Source: Anarhynchus alexandrinus (lineage: Eukaryota; Chordata; Aves; Charadriiformes; Charadriidae). Taken from it: a stretch of DNA of 64,000 nt. Shown piece by piece: positions 12,130-24,089 of the stretch. The stretch spans positions 2,353,948 to 2,417,947 of the forward strand of contig VUYV01000073.1 of the NCBI GenBank assembly GCA_008711295.1, read 5' to 3'. The position numbers were made by a program, and so were the translations under genes. Under the pieces are notes generated by a model that saw only the letters and a list, made by a program, of their open reading frames with translations, had not been told where the DNA came from and ran no database searches. Each line of letters opens with the position of its first letter. Positions within the stretch are counted from its first letter, which is position 1.

Positions 12130-15100
12130 GGCTGGGTTCTCTAAGCTTGTATTTGACAATCCTGATACCATTCTGCAGTGTGTGTGCTTAGTGTCAAAAA
12201 AATTGTTGTAATCAGCAAAGCATGTGTGCTTATGTACACCCCTGCTCAGCCAACGTGTAAGTACATGATTAAATGCTTCTGAAATCACTGGGACTTGCAA
12301 CATTACCAAAGTTAATGAGACGTCGTACCAGTGGCTGCTCCGCAAACAACCGCAGACTGCTCAATCGGGGACCTGGTGTGATCCCCTGCCCTAAATTGTA
12401 TTTGAATGTCATCTTCTTGTTGAAAATTCTCTCTCTCTGCGTACCAGGATGGGAGAGAGCATGTTGGTGGGGAAGGAGAGCAGAGGTGAGTGTGTTGCGT
12501 GCTGAGGTGTTAAACTAGGGTGTGTGCCAGCCTGGCCTCAAGCACCGAGTCTTGTCTTTGCCCTCAGGCAGATTGATTGGGTGAGCTCCACGCCAAGCAG
12601 GGAATCATGTGCCAAGGCACCTAAGATGTGCTGGTCTTGAGTATGCGAGCAATACAGTTGCACTGGGATATCTCTGTGACTCTGGTGACCAGCCTTGCTC
12701 CTCAACTGAGTAATTCAGATGTGGCAGCATGCTGCTGTGGCTCTACTTCTTTTGGGATCGAGCTGGTGTGTTCGTACAGTGCCATACCACGCTGGTGGAT
12801 GTCCTGGAACCGTTCAGTGCCTGCAGAATGCCTCTAGATCCTGCACTGATAACCTCCTTGGCCTTTTTTAACCTGCTTTCTGAACCTCAGTAACTGTAGT
12901 GATGCCCTGAGAAAAGCTGTAGTGGTTGAAATAGGGAATAAATAGAGTAAATTTAGGCAGGCTGCTAAAAATTGAGGTTTTGGTCTTTTGGGGCTTGCTG
13001 TGAACTTTATCTGGCCAAATGTAAGAATCTGCAGTGCTGCTGTAGATGCCTACATCTGAGCTAGTTGTATAGGTTCCCCTTATAACCGAGGAGAGTGGTC
13101 AATTTATCTTGCCCTGAGATAGCTGTCAAAAATAGGTCTAAAAATGCCTTTTTTCTCTTTTGATTCTGAGGGAATCTAGACAGTCAACTCAGATGTCTAT
13201 ATGGCATTGTAGCTGCCTGCCTTTGATCAGACAAATCTCAGGCTTATTCAAGTATATTTTGCAGAATATGTGTAGCCATACCCTCAAAGATACATACCAC
13301 ATATGGGAAATAATGAAAGTATCAGTTCATATCCATGCCTGCTTTTTTTCTCATTTCTCTTCCCCACTCTTTCATCTGCATTCAATTTTATTTTGTTAGA
13401 CTTTAATTTGCTAGACTGATGAATCACTTTCTCCGTGGTTAGTGCTTGCTCATTCCCCATTTGTAGATGGTACTGATTGCAACTTTTGGTTGAGTGGGAG
13501 GGGAAGCATGTGTATAGGATTTAGACAACTTCTTCCAAATGTTTTTTAGACCACCACCCAGATATCTTGTGACCCAGCAGTGGTTCGCGGGCAGCGGGAT
13601 GAGTAACTCTAACGTAAATTGAAGGCAGGCACAGAGAACTCCCTTGTACACCCCAGGAAACTGAACCCATCGCTCACTACATTCCCTGTGCCACTCGTTT
13701 GCACAGAGCAATTCTGGAAGTTGTGTTCTGAGGACTACTGATCACGTGTCTATGAGTCCTAATTCATTATCTGCTTAATACAGCTTTTTAAAGCACACTA
13801 CTATGGGTATCAGGGCTGAAAACGTTTCCAAGGACATTGCTTCCTCTGTTTCACTGCACATTAAAGCAACATTGGTGGAAGAGCTAAAGCAGGCAGCCAG
13901 GAAACTGTTAAAACACAGAGACATTGGCACTGAGCTTTACTTTTCCCTGTCAGAGTGAGCTGATTTCACACACACGACCCTTTAAACCAATAAATCAATG
14001 GCAAACTCGTGACCTTATTTGCTGTAATGAATCAGTTGCATTGCCATGTTCTGCAGCATATCAAACAGCAGCAAATCTGGTTTCACTGGCCAGTGTGCTC
14101 TGCCTGCTTCAGTGCTGCAGTGAAGCTCTGTTTAAAATAAAAAATGCATGTTTAAGCTTGATAAAGGCATATCAAATATTAACATTTCTTACCTAATGAT
14201 ACTTTACTTGGTGTTATTTGGGACTAGCCAACAGAAGAAGTAAAGTTGGGCTATCTCTGAATTTCCCATCTAACATTTAGATATGAAATTTTATATGTTT
14301 AAAAATTGCCAAAAATCTCTAATGGGTTTTCCCAAGAAAAAATGCAGTCTGTTAACGAATGGTGGCACTGAAGTGTTTTATTAGCTTGCTAGGCTAAAGC
14401 TCAGGCTGCGTTCTTGGAGTAGTGTATAGTGCACTCCTGAAAAAGACATCAGCATCCCAAAGTTGGAGCTGAGGGTTTGCTTGCAGGATCGTGTGTGGCG
14501 CTTACCAGCATAGTTTTTCATCAAAGACTCTAAAAGCTGAAGGACCTCAGTGCATCAAAACAAGTACTGTTAAATGTGTTTTGTGTTAGTCTGTGGGCTT
14601 CTCTATCAGGCTGTAGGTCTCTGTGTATACCTACTTACCTGGGAATAGCTCTGGGAGGGTGATTAAGCTTCTGAAAGTCTGCTTACTATCACCCCAGCAG
14701 CCGCGCTTGTAGCACCATCCTTTAAAATGGTGTGGTACATTCCCTTCTTACTATCAAGCAAGGTGAGTGTTGGTCTGTAATAGTTATACTGTCTGGGAGC
14801 CCTAGTCATGGATAAAAATAGTTTGAATAAAAGGATAACCTTTGCTTCAGAGAATTTTCAAGCTAAATACCAAATAAGACAAGGGATGACAGATGAGCAC
14901 AGACAAAGGGAAAGAATATGAGGCAATTAATAGATAAGATCAATTCTTACCTTCTTCCCTGTCTTAGACTCCTGGATAGGCTGAAGGAAGTTACAGAGAA
15001 CTTGGGAAACAGAATGGACCTCAGATTGTCCAAGTGTAAAGAAAAGCATGATGATGCCTATTCCTTGCATATTAGCCATAAAATGAAAGATGCTTTGGGC

Positions 15101-18100
15101 TGCTTTCATCTGGTCAAGTACAGACATCTAAAAAATGGATATGACTATCTAAGACAGTATTCTTGACTGTCTGTAGCCAGTGGAGTGAAACAAGTAACTG
15201 TAGGGCATCACTGATTTCATTCTAAGGAGGGTGCTAATATAGATAAGGTTAACTGCACCCTGGAAATGCCTGTTTCTTCCTGTTGACAGTAGAGGTGGCT
15301 GGAGCAACCAGCTTAGACATTCACCATCTGTACAGCAGATGTCTAAAGTTGGGGGAATTGATTCCCAGTGTGGTATCTTTTCTCCTTCTGTGCGCTTGTG
15401 CAAGGGTAAAATATCAACAGCCTGTACTTCTTGACAGCTTGCCATTGAAGTGCACACAGAAGTTTGCATGAACAAAATAATTCCTGGGTGTTGAAGCGGG
15501 GAGCAGTCCCTGAAGCGTTTCCCACTGTGTTCCTTGTGTCTGGAAAGAGGACACATGCACCATCTAGACCATTTGAAATAGGTGGTTTTATTTAGTCCTT
15601 GCTCAGCTCTTTCATTTTATAATCTAAGCTTAGCTTAAGAAATAGCCTGGACCACAAAATAATGTAAACCAGCATCTTTTAAATTTGTACTGGTTTTTGG
15701 ACCTCTTTCTTTCCTCTTTCAGAACAACTTTCCTCTCTCCCTTCCCCCCCAGATTTACAGCTTAGACCTTTACAGTCTACTTAGATAGACATTTAGCTTA
15801 AATTTGAGACATTACTATGATTCATTGCTGGCCCTCTGAGCACAACCATGTAATGTTGCTGGCAGCAAACGGCTACTGTTCTGCCTCTTGACAGTAGCTA
15901 AATTTCAACAATGTGGGAAATCAGCTCTTAGTATCCAGCTTTCAAAGCACCGTAAGATCTATGTTGAAGTGTTATTATGTAAATATAAGTCCTTTTTATG
16001 TCTGAAAGGTAACTGTATGGAGGTGGGCAATATTGGCCTGCTTTACTTTCCAATATGGCATTAATTATAACGCAGTAGCCCATTTTCCATGCGCTGAGTC
16101 ACACTGATAACCAAGTACCACGTGTAATGCCCTTCATTCGTTGCTCTGAAAGTCTCTGGCAAATATGAAACATATGCTATGCATAGTTCCTCCAGAGGGG
16201 CAAGTGGCTGTGTGAAGGGGTTGCTTAGTTGTGCAGGTCAGAAGAGACTACTGTGAGTGTGGGAACTGACCGGCTGCACTATGGAGACCTAGAACCTTGT
16301 CTGGAAATTTTGGTGAAGAACAGAACATCAGTTTGAGAGGTGATGTCTTCAGAAAAACGCCCAGTTGAGTGGAACAGGAGGAGTTTGGGGGAGCTGCTTT
16401 ACTCCTCCAAACCCAGTACAAGATAGTGAGTTCTCCGGGGCGGGGGACCATCTCTTCATGGCTCTCGTGCACAGGAGCGTAATGAGATACTGTGGATCGT
16501 TGAGACTCGTCTGCTGCTATTTCAGGCCATGCCGTGCAGGCCCACGACTGCTTGGTCTCAGTGTGGGTTTCTTAGGTGCTGCTGCAATATGGATCATAAG
16601 TATGGCGAATGAGTTATTGAGCTGAATGACCCGGCAGCCAGGTTTCTCTGTGCGGTGACAGTAGAGAGGGTAACAGCAACCTGGTAACGAGCCTCTTGGT
16701 AATGTGATAGAAATTAGCTGTTTTCTTCAGATTCCATTTTCCAGCTACGTTTCTGTGTCAGTGCATTTTTTTTTTTATTATCAGCACTGTAGGCTACTTC
16801 TAGCTCGCCGCTATTTGATTGGAATTTGATGAACTTGAGCGTTTTTTTCTGCTTTCATTTGTAAAAAGCAAGAAATGCAGTTCTATGAAATGTGAAAGCA
16901 ATTCGTAATAGAAATCTGTACTAATAGAAGAGGTGATGCAGCAAGAATATGAAAGTGTTCAGTTTTGGGGCTAGAGAAAGATAATGGCTAATTGTCTGAA
17001 CAATTATTTCTTTATTAGATAATGAGAGTTGCTGAAATTGCTAGTTGTATAAATGAGACATCCTGCATTATTGATCAAGCTTCTTTGTTTTAGCTGCACT
17101 GGAAGTATACATTTCACTCTTACATGGCTATTTATCAGATCTAAACCTGACATGCAATGATCCATTCATATGGTAATATATTTTTTCACGAAGAAAGCTA
17201 AATACTGAAATATGGTTAAAGTAAAGCTCCATTATCTATCTCTCGCAGACTATCCTTATGATGCGGGAACATATTCACTGACATAATCAGTTAGATCAGT
17301 AGTCTACCTAGTCTAGTGTTTTACCTCTGTCTGATAATAAGCACTTAGTGTTTCAGGAGTCTAACAAACCTGATTACTTCAACTGAACAACGTTATACGT
17401 AACAGGAATAGTCCTTCCTGACCTTGTGAGCTGGTTTAGTCATTCTATGAGGTGTAGTTACTTTTATTAATTAAAAGTAGAGAAAAAGAATATTGAAATA
17501 CAATCTCTAAAGCCCTTGAGGTCAAACCTACACGTTAATGACATTTTGTTTGCTGTTCCACAATGCTGTGACAGTTGTAATATTATCTATTCTAATTTTG
17601 CTCAAAGGAATTGGATTTCAAATAAACCTATTCCAAAAAGAAGCATGAAACCAGAGCTAAACAGAAGCCATCATCCTGTTAGTACCGTAGGTTGCCTAAT
17701 AACATGCCATGATTAAACATTTTGACCTTGACAAGTTACAGTAAAAAAGGGAGAAAAAGTATATGTATTCCTTATAATCTTACTATTACTACTTCAGAGG
17801 CACAATTTTTACTTACCTTTGGTGAAATAATGATTATTGCACATATTTTTGAAGTGCCATCGTCTGTAATATTAATCCCTTTAAAACCAAAAAAAAAATA
17901 TGTATTAGTGAACCCTCTTCACACTGATTTTAGAATAGGAGAGGCTTTGCAGTCAATTATTTATGTGCAGTAAGTACTGAAAGCCTTATTATCTCAGAAT
18001 AATCAATGTTTGGCTGAAGCTTGAGAACGCTAATAGCTAATCTTAAAAGTCCTGATCCAGTGTCGTTTGAAATAATGGCAGAACTCCTATTGATTTTAAG

Positions 18101-21100
18101 CGAAGGAGGATGAGGCCAAAAAGTATTGCTTTGAGAGATAATTTTAGATAATCAGTTGAAAACATCTGTAAAAGAACAAAAAACTTGACTTTCACTCTCT
18201 GCATAACACGGTATGAAGTATTTCAGCAGACGGGAACTCTTGACTTCAAAATGGTGTATATCTGTATTTTCTGTTGCCTTGGGGAGCCTTGTTTAAGTGT
18301 TTATCTGCTGAGCTGATGTTTGTCTCTGGGAATAGGTGGATGGCAACTGGAAAAGTTACAAGCAAACTGGGAAGGAGTAGGGAGACTCAGTGAAATATTG
18401 AAATACCTGCATATCTTTTTGTTTAACACTCCAGTTACTTCTTTTTTCCTTGAATCCCCAGCAAATTTTTCTCTCCAGGATATGCTCTCGCTCATTCTGG
18501 TGGGGCCTTTCGTGGTTATCTCTCTTCAGCAACTCTGATAATTTGCCTGCGTCAGTGCAGAGCAGCTTGTGGTATGTGGGAGCCTCTCTCCTCCTGGGAC
18601 GCTTGGAAGATAACGGGGGAAATGAAGGAAGTAACACCCAAAATGCAAAAGATAGTACCAGTGCTTCAGGATGCCTTCTGGTGCAGGGTCTGGTGCAGGC
18701 TCTGGCTTGTGGGTGCTGTGTCAGCTTGTAGGGCAGGGCTGGACAAAGAAGCCAAGGACGTATTCATAGATTGCAAGAGAGGAGGAAAGAGGAGTTTCTG
18801 GCATTCGATGAGCCATTCCGTTCTCAAACTGGGGGGGCTGCTCTTTTCTGAGTTTGCATGAATGATGAAGGGTGGATTTTGGCTGCATTTGGAGCAAGTT
18901 CTAAAATGTGATTTAGTTATTATTAAAAAAAAAAATCCTCCAGAACTCACCCTGCTTGTCCATCTAAGCCAAAAATGCTATCAGAACTTCATTTTATGGG
19001 TTGTTTCTTCTCATTTCCTTATCTACAAAGAATAGGAAAGCCAAGAAAGAAGACAGGAATGGTTCTGATGAATACAGCAGCGTTTAAAAAAAAAAGCAGC
19101 TGTGCTCCGTACTGTCTTTTCTACTGGGGTAAGGTAAAGCAAACCTTGTATTGCCCTTATTAAAAGTAGGTAGATTCTGTTTAATAGCGCCAATCTGTGA
19201 TCATACTTGTGGGGTGTGTGTCTGTATATTGATTGAGTGGAGTTATTTTTGAATAAAAGAGTTTCTTTTCTGAAGCAAGGGAGTCCTTTACCATTATTTA
19301 CTGACAGTGCTGCATGGCAAAGTAGAAAAGCTTTCCTCTAGCGAGGAAGAGACAGCATCAGGCAGCAGCCTGTAGATAAGCAGATATCGCTAAGTAGGGA
19401 AGTAGGACAGATACCCTGAGACAGGGTCTTGTAAAGCAAGGGAAGAGACATGAACCCTCCTTTCCAGAGAAAGCCAGAGAAGGAGCTGTAGGGACTCAGC
19501 TCCTAGAAAAGAGCCCAAAGTTCTGAAACTCCATAATATTTAGGTGCTGAGCTCAAGCTGATTTCAGTCTTAACAAGGGCTATATTTAGGTTCACTTATG
19601 CTCCTTAATAGAGTCCCAGTCCAATTTAGGAACACAGTGGACTCAAAGAAACTTGAAAATTTTAGCAGTTTGTTGCCCTTCTCCACCTTGGAATGGCTTT
19701 TTCTGCTCCTACAAATAGGAAACAAAATACTGATCTTGGTGAAGAATATTTGATGGTCCAGTTTGATGTATATATTTACCTATCTTTTCATCCATATACT
19801 TATATATGCCATAAAACCATAATATTGGAGTGTAGCAAAAAACTGTGAGAGTATTGCTAAGTGATTTAAGAATACCCTGTTTAATAAACTAGAGGGGTTT
19901 TTCTCCCATCTAAAATGGTGAGCCATATTCTCTCATTTCTCATTTAGTCACACATTAAGACAGATTTGACCGAGTATTTTTAGTTGGAGATTTGGAGCGG
20001 CTGAAGTAAGAAATCCTCTTAATAAAAATAGGAGCTTTTCTTAAACTATCTTTTATACCAGTGTAATTCCATTGACTTCACAAGATTTATTCCAAATACA
20101 TTTTGATAGGAAAAGAGTACCAGGTTGTGGGCATTTTTATTTTTCTTTTACGCTGTATGGGTAACATTGTCACTGTGCTTGAGTCCTTCTAATGAAAGAA
20201 CTATTTTGTATAGCATTTCCTTTTTACTGGTTGATGACATGCTACAATACATAGGTAAATAAGTACCAAATGTTAGTAGACAATACAATAATTTCTTATT
20301 TTCCTGATGATGAAGACAGTTTTCTGTTTTTTGTGAAGCATCACAAGTCATCCTGGGCTTCCTGTAGGACTGCAAGGTGGGGTGAGTATGAAATGGGCAG
20401 GACAGAGCCAAGTCAGAGACTCTATAAACTTCAGCAATTTTCATCCATTTTCTTTTGAATTACAAGAAATAGTAAGGTTCTGTCTTCCAGGGGAATATTT
20501 CTCAGTAAAGTATGTTTACCAGTAGCTTTCAAATTTCAACCTTATGCTTTTGTTATTAAATGAAGCAAGATTGTAGGGAGAGAGACCTTTTTTTATTTAT
20601 TTATCTTTTATTAGACCAGCTCATATTGTTGGATAAAAACTAGACAAGCTTCCAGGTGCAGAAATCCATCTTCAGTTTTGAAACAGAAACCAATTTCAAG
20701 CCAAGTGTAGGCTGGGGACAATTGTTTTGAGTTTAACTTTGTTACAGTGATCAGCTGAGCAAATAGAAGATTTAGGTGTTCGACATGTTGAAGCAGATGA
20801 AGATGTTAGTGAAGGTAGAGGTGATAAGGTTGCGATAAATGTGTCTGAAATAGCTAACAGAATCCAGGAGTGCTGCTGCTATTGAAAAGAGAGTCGAGTC
20901 AAGGGACAAGAAAACTGAATGGCAGAAATCTGGACAGGTACGATTCACCAAATCCCAACTGTACGCTGAAAAATTTGGAAGAGAATGATTGAATTGCAAA
21001 TCAAAGCTTCATTTTCATAGGAACACAAGAAGCTATAGGGATGTCTTTCAATATCACATCCACAACAATGACTGACAAAAAGTAGGTGCGTAAAAAGTTT

Positions 21101-22030
21101 AGGAGTTCCTTAAGTTTAGCAGTTTCTTAAAGCTATATAATTTGTACTTCTCTAAGGGCAGGACAGTGAGTGGTCCAGGCTAGTTACCCTGGGATCTCAA
21201 TGGTGAAAAACAGGTGCACCGGAAAGGTGACTTAATCTTGTATCAAAATAGGTGTTTAGGGCTATTTCTTTCCATTGACTATAAAGGCACTCTAGAGGGA
21301 GGTTTAGGCAGTTAAGTTCTGAAGTGGACCTTTGACATCTGAAGTGAATTTCCCTCAAGCCTCCAGGACTTGAAAACACAACAGGGTTGCAGGAGTGGCC
21401 TTGACCACCGACCCAGGACTGTCTGCATTGCCGGGGGCTGTTCCCAGTAGGCATTTGGATGTGCGCCTCCCCTTTGGGAAAGGAGGGGAAGAGTTGAGTG
21501 GATGCAAGCCCGGCTGTGCTGCTTGGCCTTGGTAACAGAAGGCAGAGTAGGGCATGTCTTATTTAGCCAGCATCGACACAGTCTGTCACCTGGAAATGAG
21601 GACTTACAAGCCCCTAAGCCTTAAAAATCTGCACCCTGGTGCAGTTTTCAGAAGTGCCTCCATTGCATTAGCTTTACTCTGAAAACAAGATGAGATCTTG
21701 CCAGAAATCTTATCTTTAAAAGGTAATCCTTCTATATTTATCCATGCATTCATTCTCTGGGCATTAAATTAAAATGGAGATTACTCTTTTAAATGTTTGT
21801 ATAGATCTCTGCTGCTCTTTATTTCATTATTCTTTGCTAAAACAATGCCATTGCTGTAGAAGTACTTTATTATTTTTTTTTAATATTACTCTCCAGTTTA
21901 ATAAAAAGCATTAGAAAACCTTGGTAAATGTTCCTTTTTTAAAATTAGATTCTGTTCACTGAAAACTGCAGCAAATGACTGGGTGCTCGGTATTTGAGTT
22001 CCCCAGGAAACTCATACAGCATTAAGTTTG
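12130..22030. other. Intergenic between ZNF292 and CGA, no gene recognised
   Basis: Roughly 10 kb of AT-rich sequence without a recognisable coding exon, RNA gene or intact repeat. Open frames are all under 140 residues, overlap on both strands and show no family motifs. Distal control elements for CGA could lie here, but nothing in the sequence alone proves one. Confidence 0.55.
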
Positions 22031-22041
22031 TGTTCGCGAGC

Positions 22042-22221
22042 TGACCTTTTTTTCATTATATAAGAAAAAACCAATCTTTATGAAAGTCAAGTTGAAGATA
22101 AGATCAGCATGGTGGGCTGGTAATTACATAAAGTAATGTTCCATCATTAGATAAAATGTACAGTTGATCCTATGGCTTAGATGTGGGCGAGGAATATGAT
22201 CTAGTTTTACTGGTATAAAAG
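22042..22221 (+). promoter_or_regulatory. CGA: Candidate pituitary-type promoter of CGA
   Basis: A TATA box (TATAAAAG at 22214) stands 32 bp before an initiator match, TCAGTTT, whose A is at 22246. Upstream are an SF-1-like TGACCTTT at 22042 (about -200), a GATA site AGATAAG at 22096-22102 (about -150), and TAATTACATAAAGTAATG at 22121-22138. The last holds LIM-homeodomain-type TAAT cores and a TTACATAA bZIP-like palindrome. A second GATA-like AGATAAA follows near 22150. Mammalian CGA promoters carry SF-1, GATA, LIM-homeodomain and CRE elements over a similar distance. No canonical TGACGTCA CRE is visible here. The assignment is an inference from motif layout and position. Confidence 0.5.
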
Positions 22222-22245
22222 AAAGATGCAACTTTTTCATACATC

Positions 22246-22344
22246 AGTTTCGGGATCATACATCCAAGCATCAGGAACAGCTCACCTTTAAATGCCATCC
22301 TGCAGTTTCTCAGCTGTCTGATTCATTCCTGTTGAACAAGGGAG
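22246..22344 (+). other. CGA: Candidate untranslated exon 1 of CGA
   Basis: This 99-base segment starts at the predicted initiator and ends at a GAG|GTAATA splice donor (GT at 22345). Exon 2 of CGA begins only 7 bases before the start codon behind a clear acceptor, so a separate upstream 5' UTR exon must exist; this is the best candidate I found. It contains one upstream ATG (near 22302) opening a frame of nine codons. Intron 1 would run 22345-30143, about 7.8 kb. Without transcript data the exon could be elsewhere. Confidence 0.45.
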
Positions 22345-23397
22345 GTAATATATTTTAAAATTTTTGTTGCTGTTAAAGAGGAACAATTACATATTTTTTT
22401 TACATTCTCTTTCCCTTCTTTCCAAAAGTTTTCTTCTTCCATTCTGTCAAAGTTTTTCCTTTGAAAATTAACTTAAAACCTTGTATCGGGACTAAAACAT
22501 CAGTGCTTGGGGTTAAACTAGATTTGTAAGTAAGAGAAAATGAGGTTCTAGACTTATAATGCAGCTAAATGGTAATATTTTGTTATTTCTGATTGAGTCC
22601 ATTAATGCTTCATCAGTAAGCTTGTGTTTTTCTCCTGGTCAATGGTATTGCTGCTGAATGTCAAATGTTATGCAATCTGTGGTACTAACGCATGTTTTAG
22701 AGTTTTTAAATTGCCAGTCGTGATTAAATATGTTAAAGGAAGGAAAAAAAAAAAAAAGTGAGTCAAGATTTCTCAGTCTTCAGCGGTTTGCTAATGCTGT
22801 GTACATGACGCCAGGCTGCAAGTGAAGCGCTGGCACTTGGTAGTTCATCATTGCTGTGACACAGCCGTACCTTATGGCCAAGTGCCGCAGAAAGAAATGA
22901 GTACAATGTGCAAAGTGTTTAACTGCTGTTGGATATGACAGCGCCACTGTCACTCTATAGAAGATTGTAGAGGGATGTCCTAAGTTTATGCTGAAAACTT
23001 TAGGTTATTTCATACAATCAGTACTAAGGGTGCCTATCGAACAAAGCTTGCTGGCACATCTGATCTGGTGGAACTTGACTTGAATGTAAAGACATCCACA
23101 GAGTCCCAGGCGTACCCGAAGAGAGCAGCTGTTTGCAAATACAGATGATTGCCTGTCTTTATGATGGTAACTGGTAATATGGTAACTGATTTACAGAAAA
23201 AGACAAGATATTGTAAATAGTGAGGTGAGACTTTTAACTGCTGGGGAAGACTTAAAATTACCATCTTTCTAAAAAGCTGCTGAAATTCATGTGTTATATA
23301 ATGCTCCAGTAGTTTAAGAAAGATAGTAATTAATAGAGCAAAATAAAAGCTTCCTTTGATTTGATGGTGAGATGAAATGAGTACCTGCTGGGAAATA

Positions 23398-24082
23398 GTT
23401 CTGAGGAGAAGGATCTGGGGGTCCTGGTTCATAGTAAATTATCCATGACCCAGCAATGTGCCCTTGTCACCAAAAAGGCCAATGGAATCCTGGGCTGCAT
23501 AGGGAAGAGTGCAGCCAGTAGGTCGAGGGAGGTCATTCTCTCCCTCTGCTCTGCACTGGTGAGGACACAACTGGAATACTGTGTCCAGTTTTGGACTCCC
23601 CAGTTCAAGAGGGACAGGGAACTGCTGGAGAGAGTCCAGTGTAGGGCAACTAAGATGATTGAGGGATTGGAGCATCTCCCTTATGAGGAGGGGCTGAGAG
23701 AACTGGGACTTGTTAGTCTGGAGAGGAGAAGGCTGAGGGGAGACCTTATTATGGCATACAAGTATCTAAAGGGTGGGTTGAAGGAGGATGGAGCCAGACT
23801 CTTTTCAGTGGTTCCCAATGACAGGATGAGGGGCAATGGGCACAAGTTGGAACATAGGAAGTTGCGTTCAAATACATGGAAAACTTCTTTACGGTTAGGG
23901 TGACAGAGCACTGGCACAGGCTGCCCAGGGAGGTTGTGGAGTCCCCTTCTCTGGAGATTTTCAAGACCCGCCTGGATGCAGTCCTGAGTAATGTGCTCTA
24001 GGCAATCCTGCTTTGGCAGGGGTGTTGGACTAGATGATCTCTAGAGGTCCCTTCCAACTCTGAAAATTCCGTGATTCCATGA
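23398..24082 (+). mobile_element. CR1 LINE, 5'-truncated copy
   Basis: A relatively young CR1 copy on the plus strand covers the C-terminal part of the reverse-transcriptase ORF and the 3' UTR. An open stretch of about 150 codons from 23445 contains the family blocks [34 protein letters not shown] and [15 protein letters not shown]. The 3' end has the diagnostic CTAGATGATCTCTAGAGGTC, CCTTCCAACTC, and a short decayed tail near 24,065-24,080. The 5' end is missing, as in most CR1 insertions, so it is not mobile. It lies within the inferred CGA intron 1. Confidence 0.9.
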
Positions 24083-24089
24083 GTAGTGT

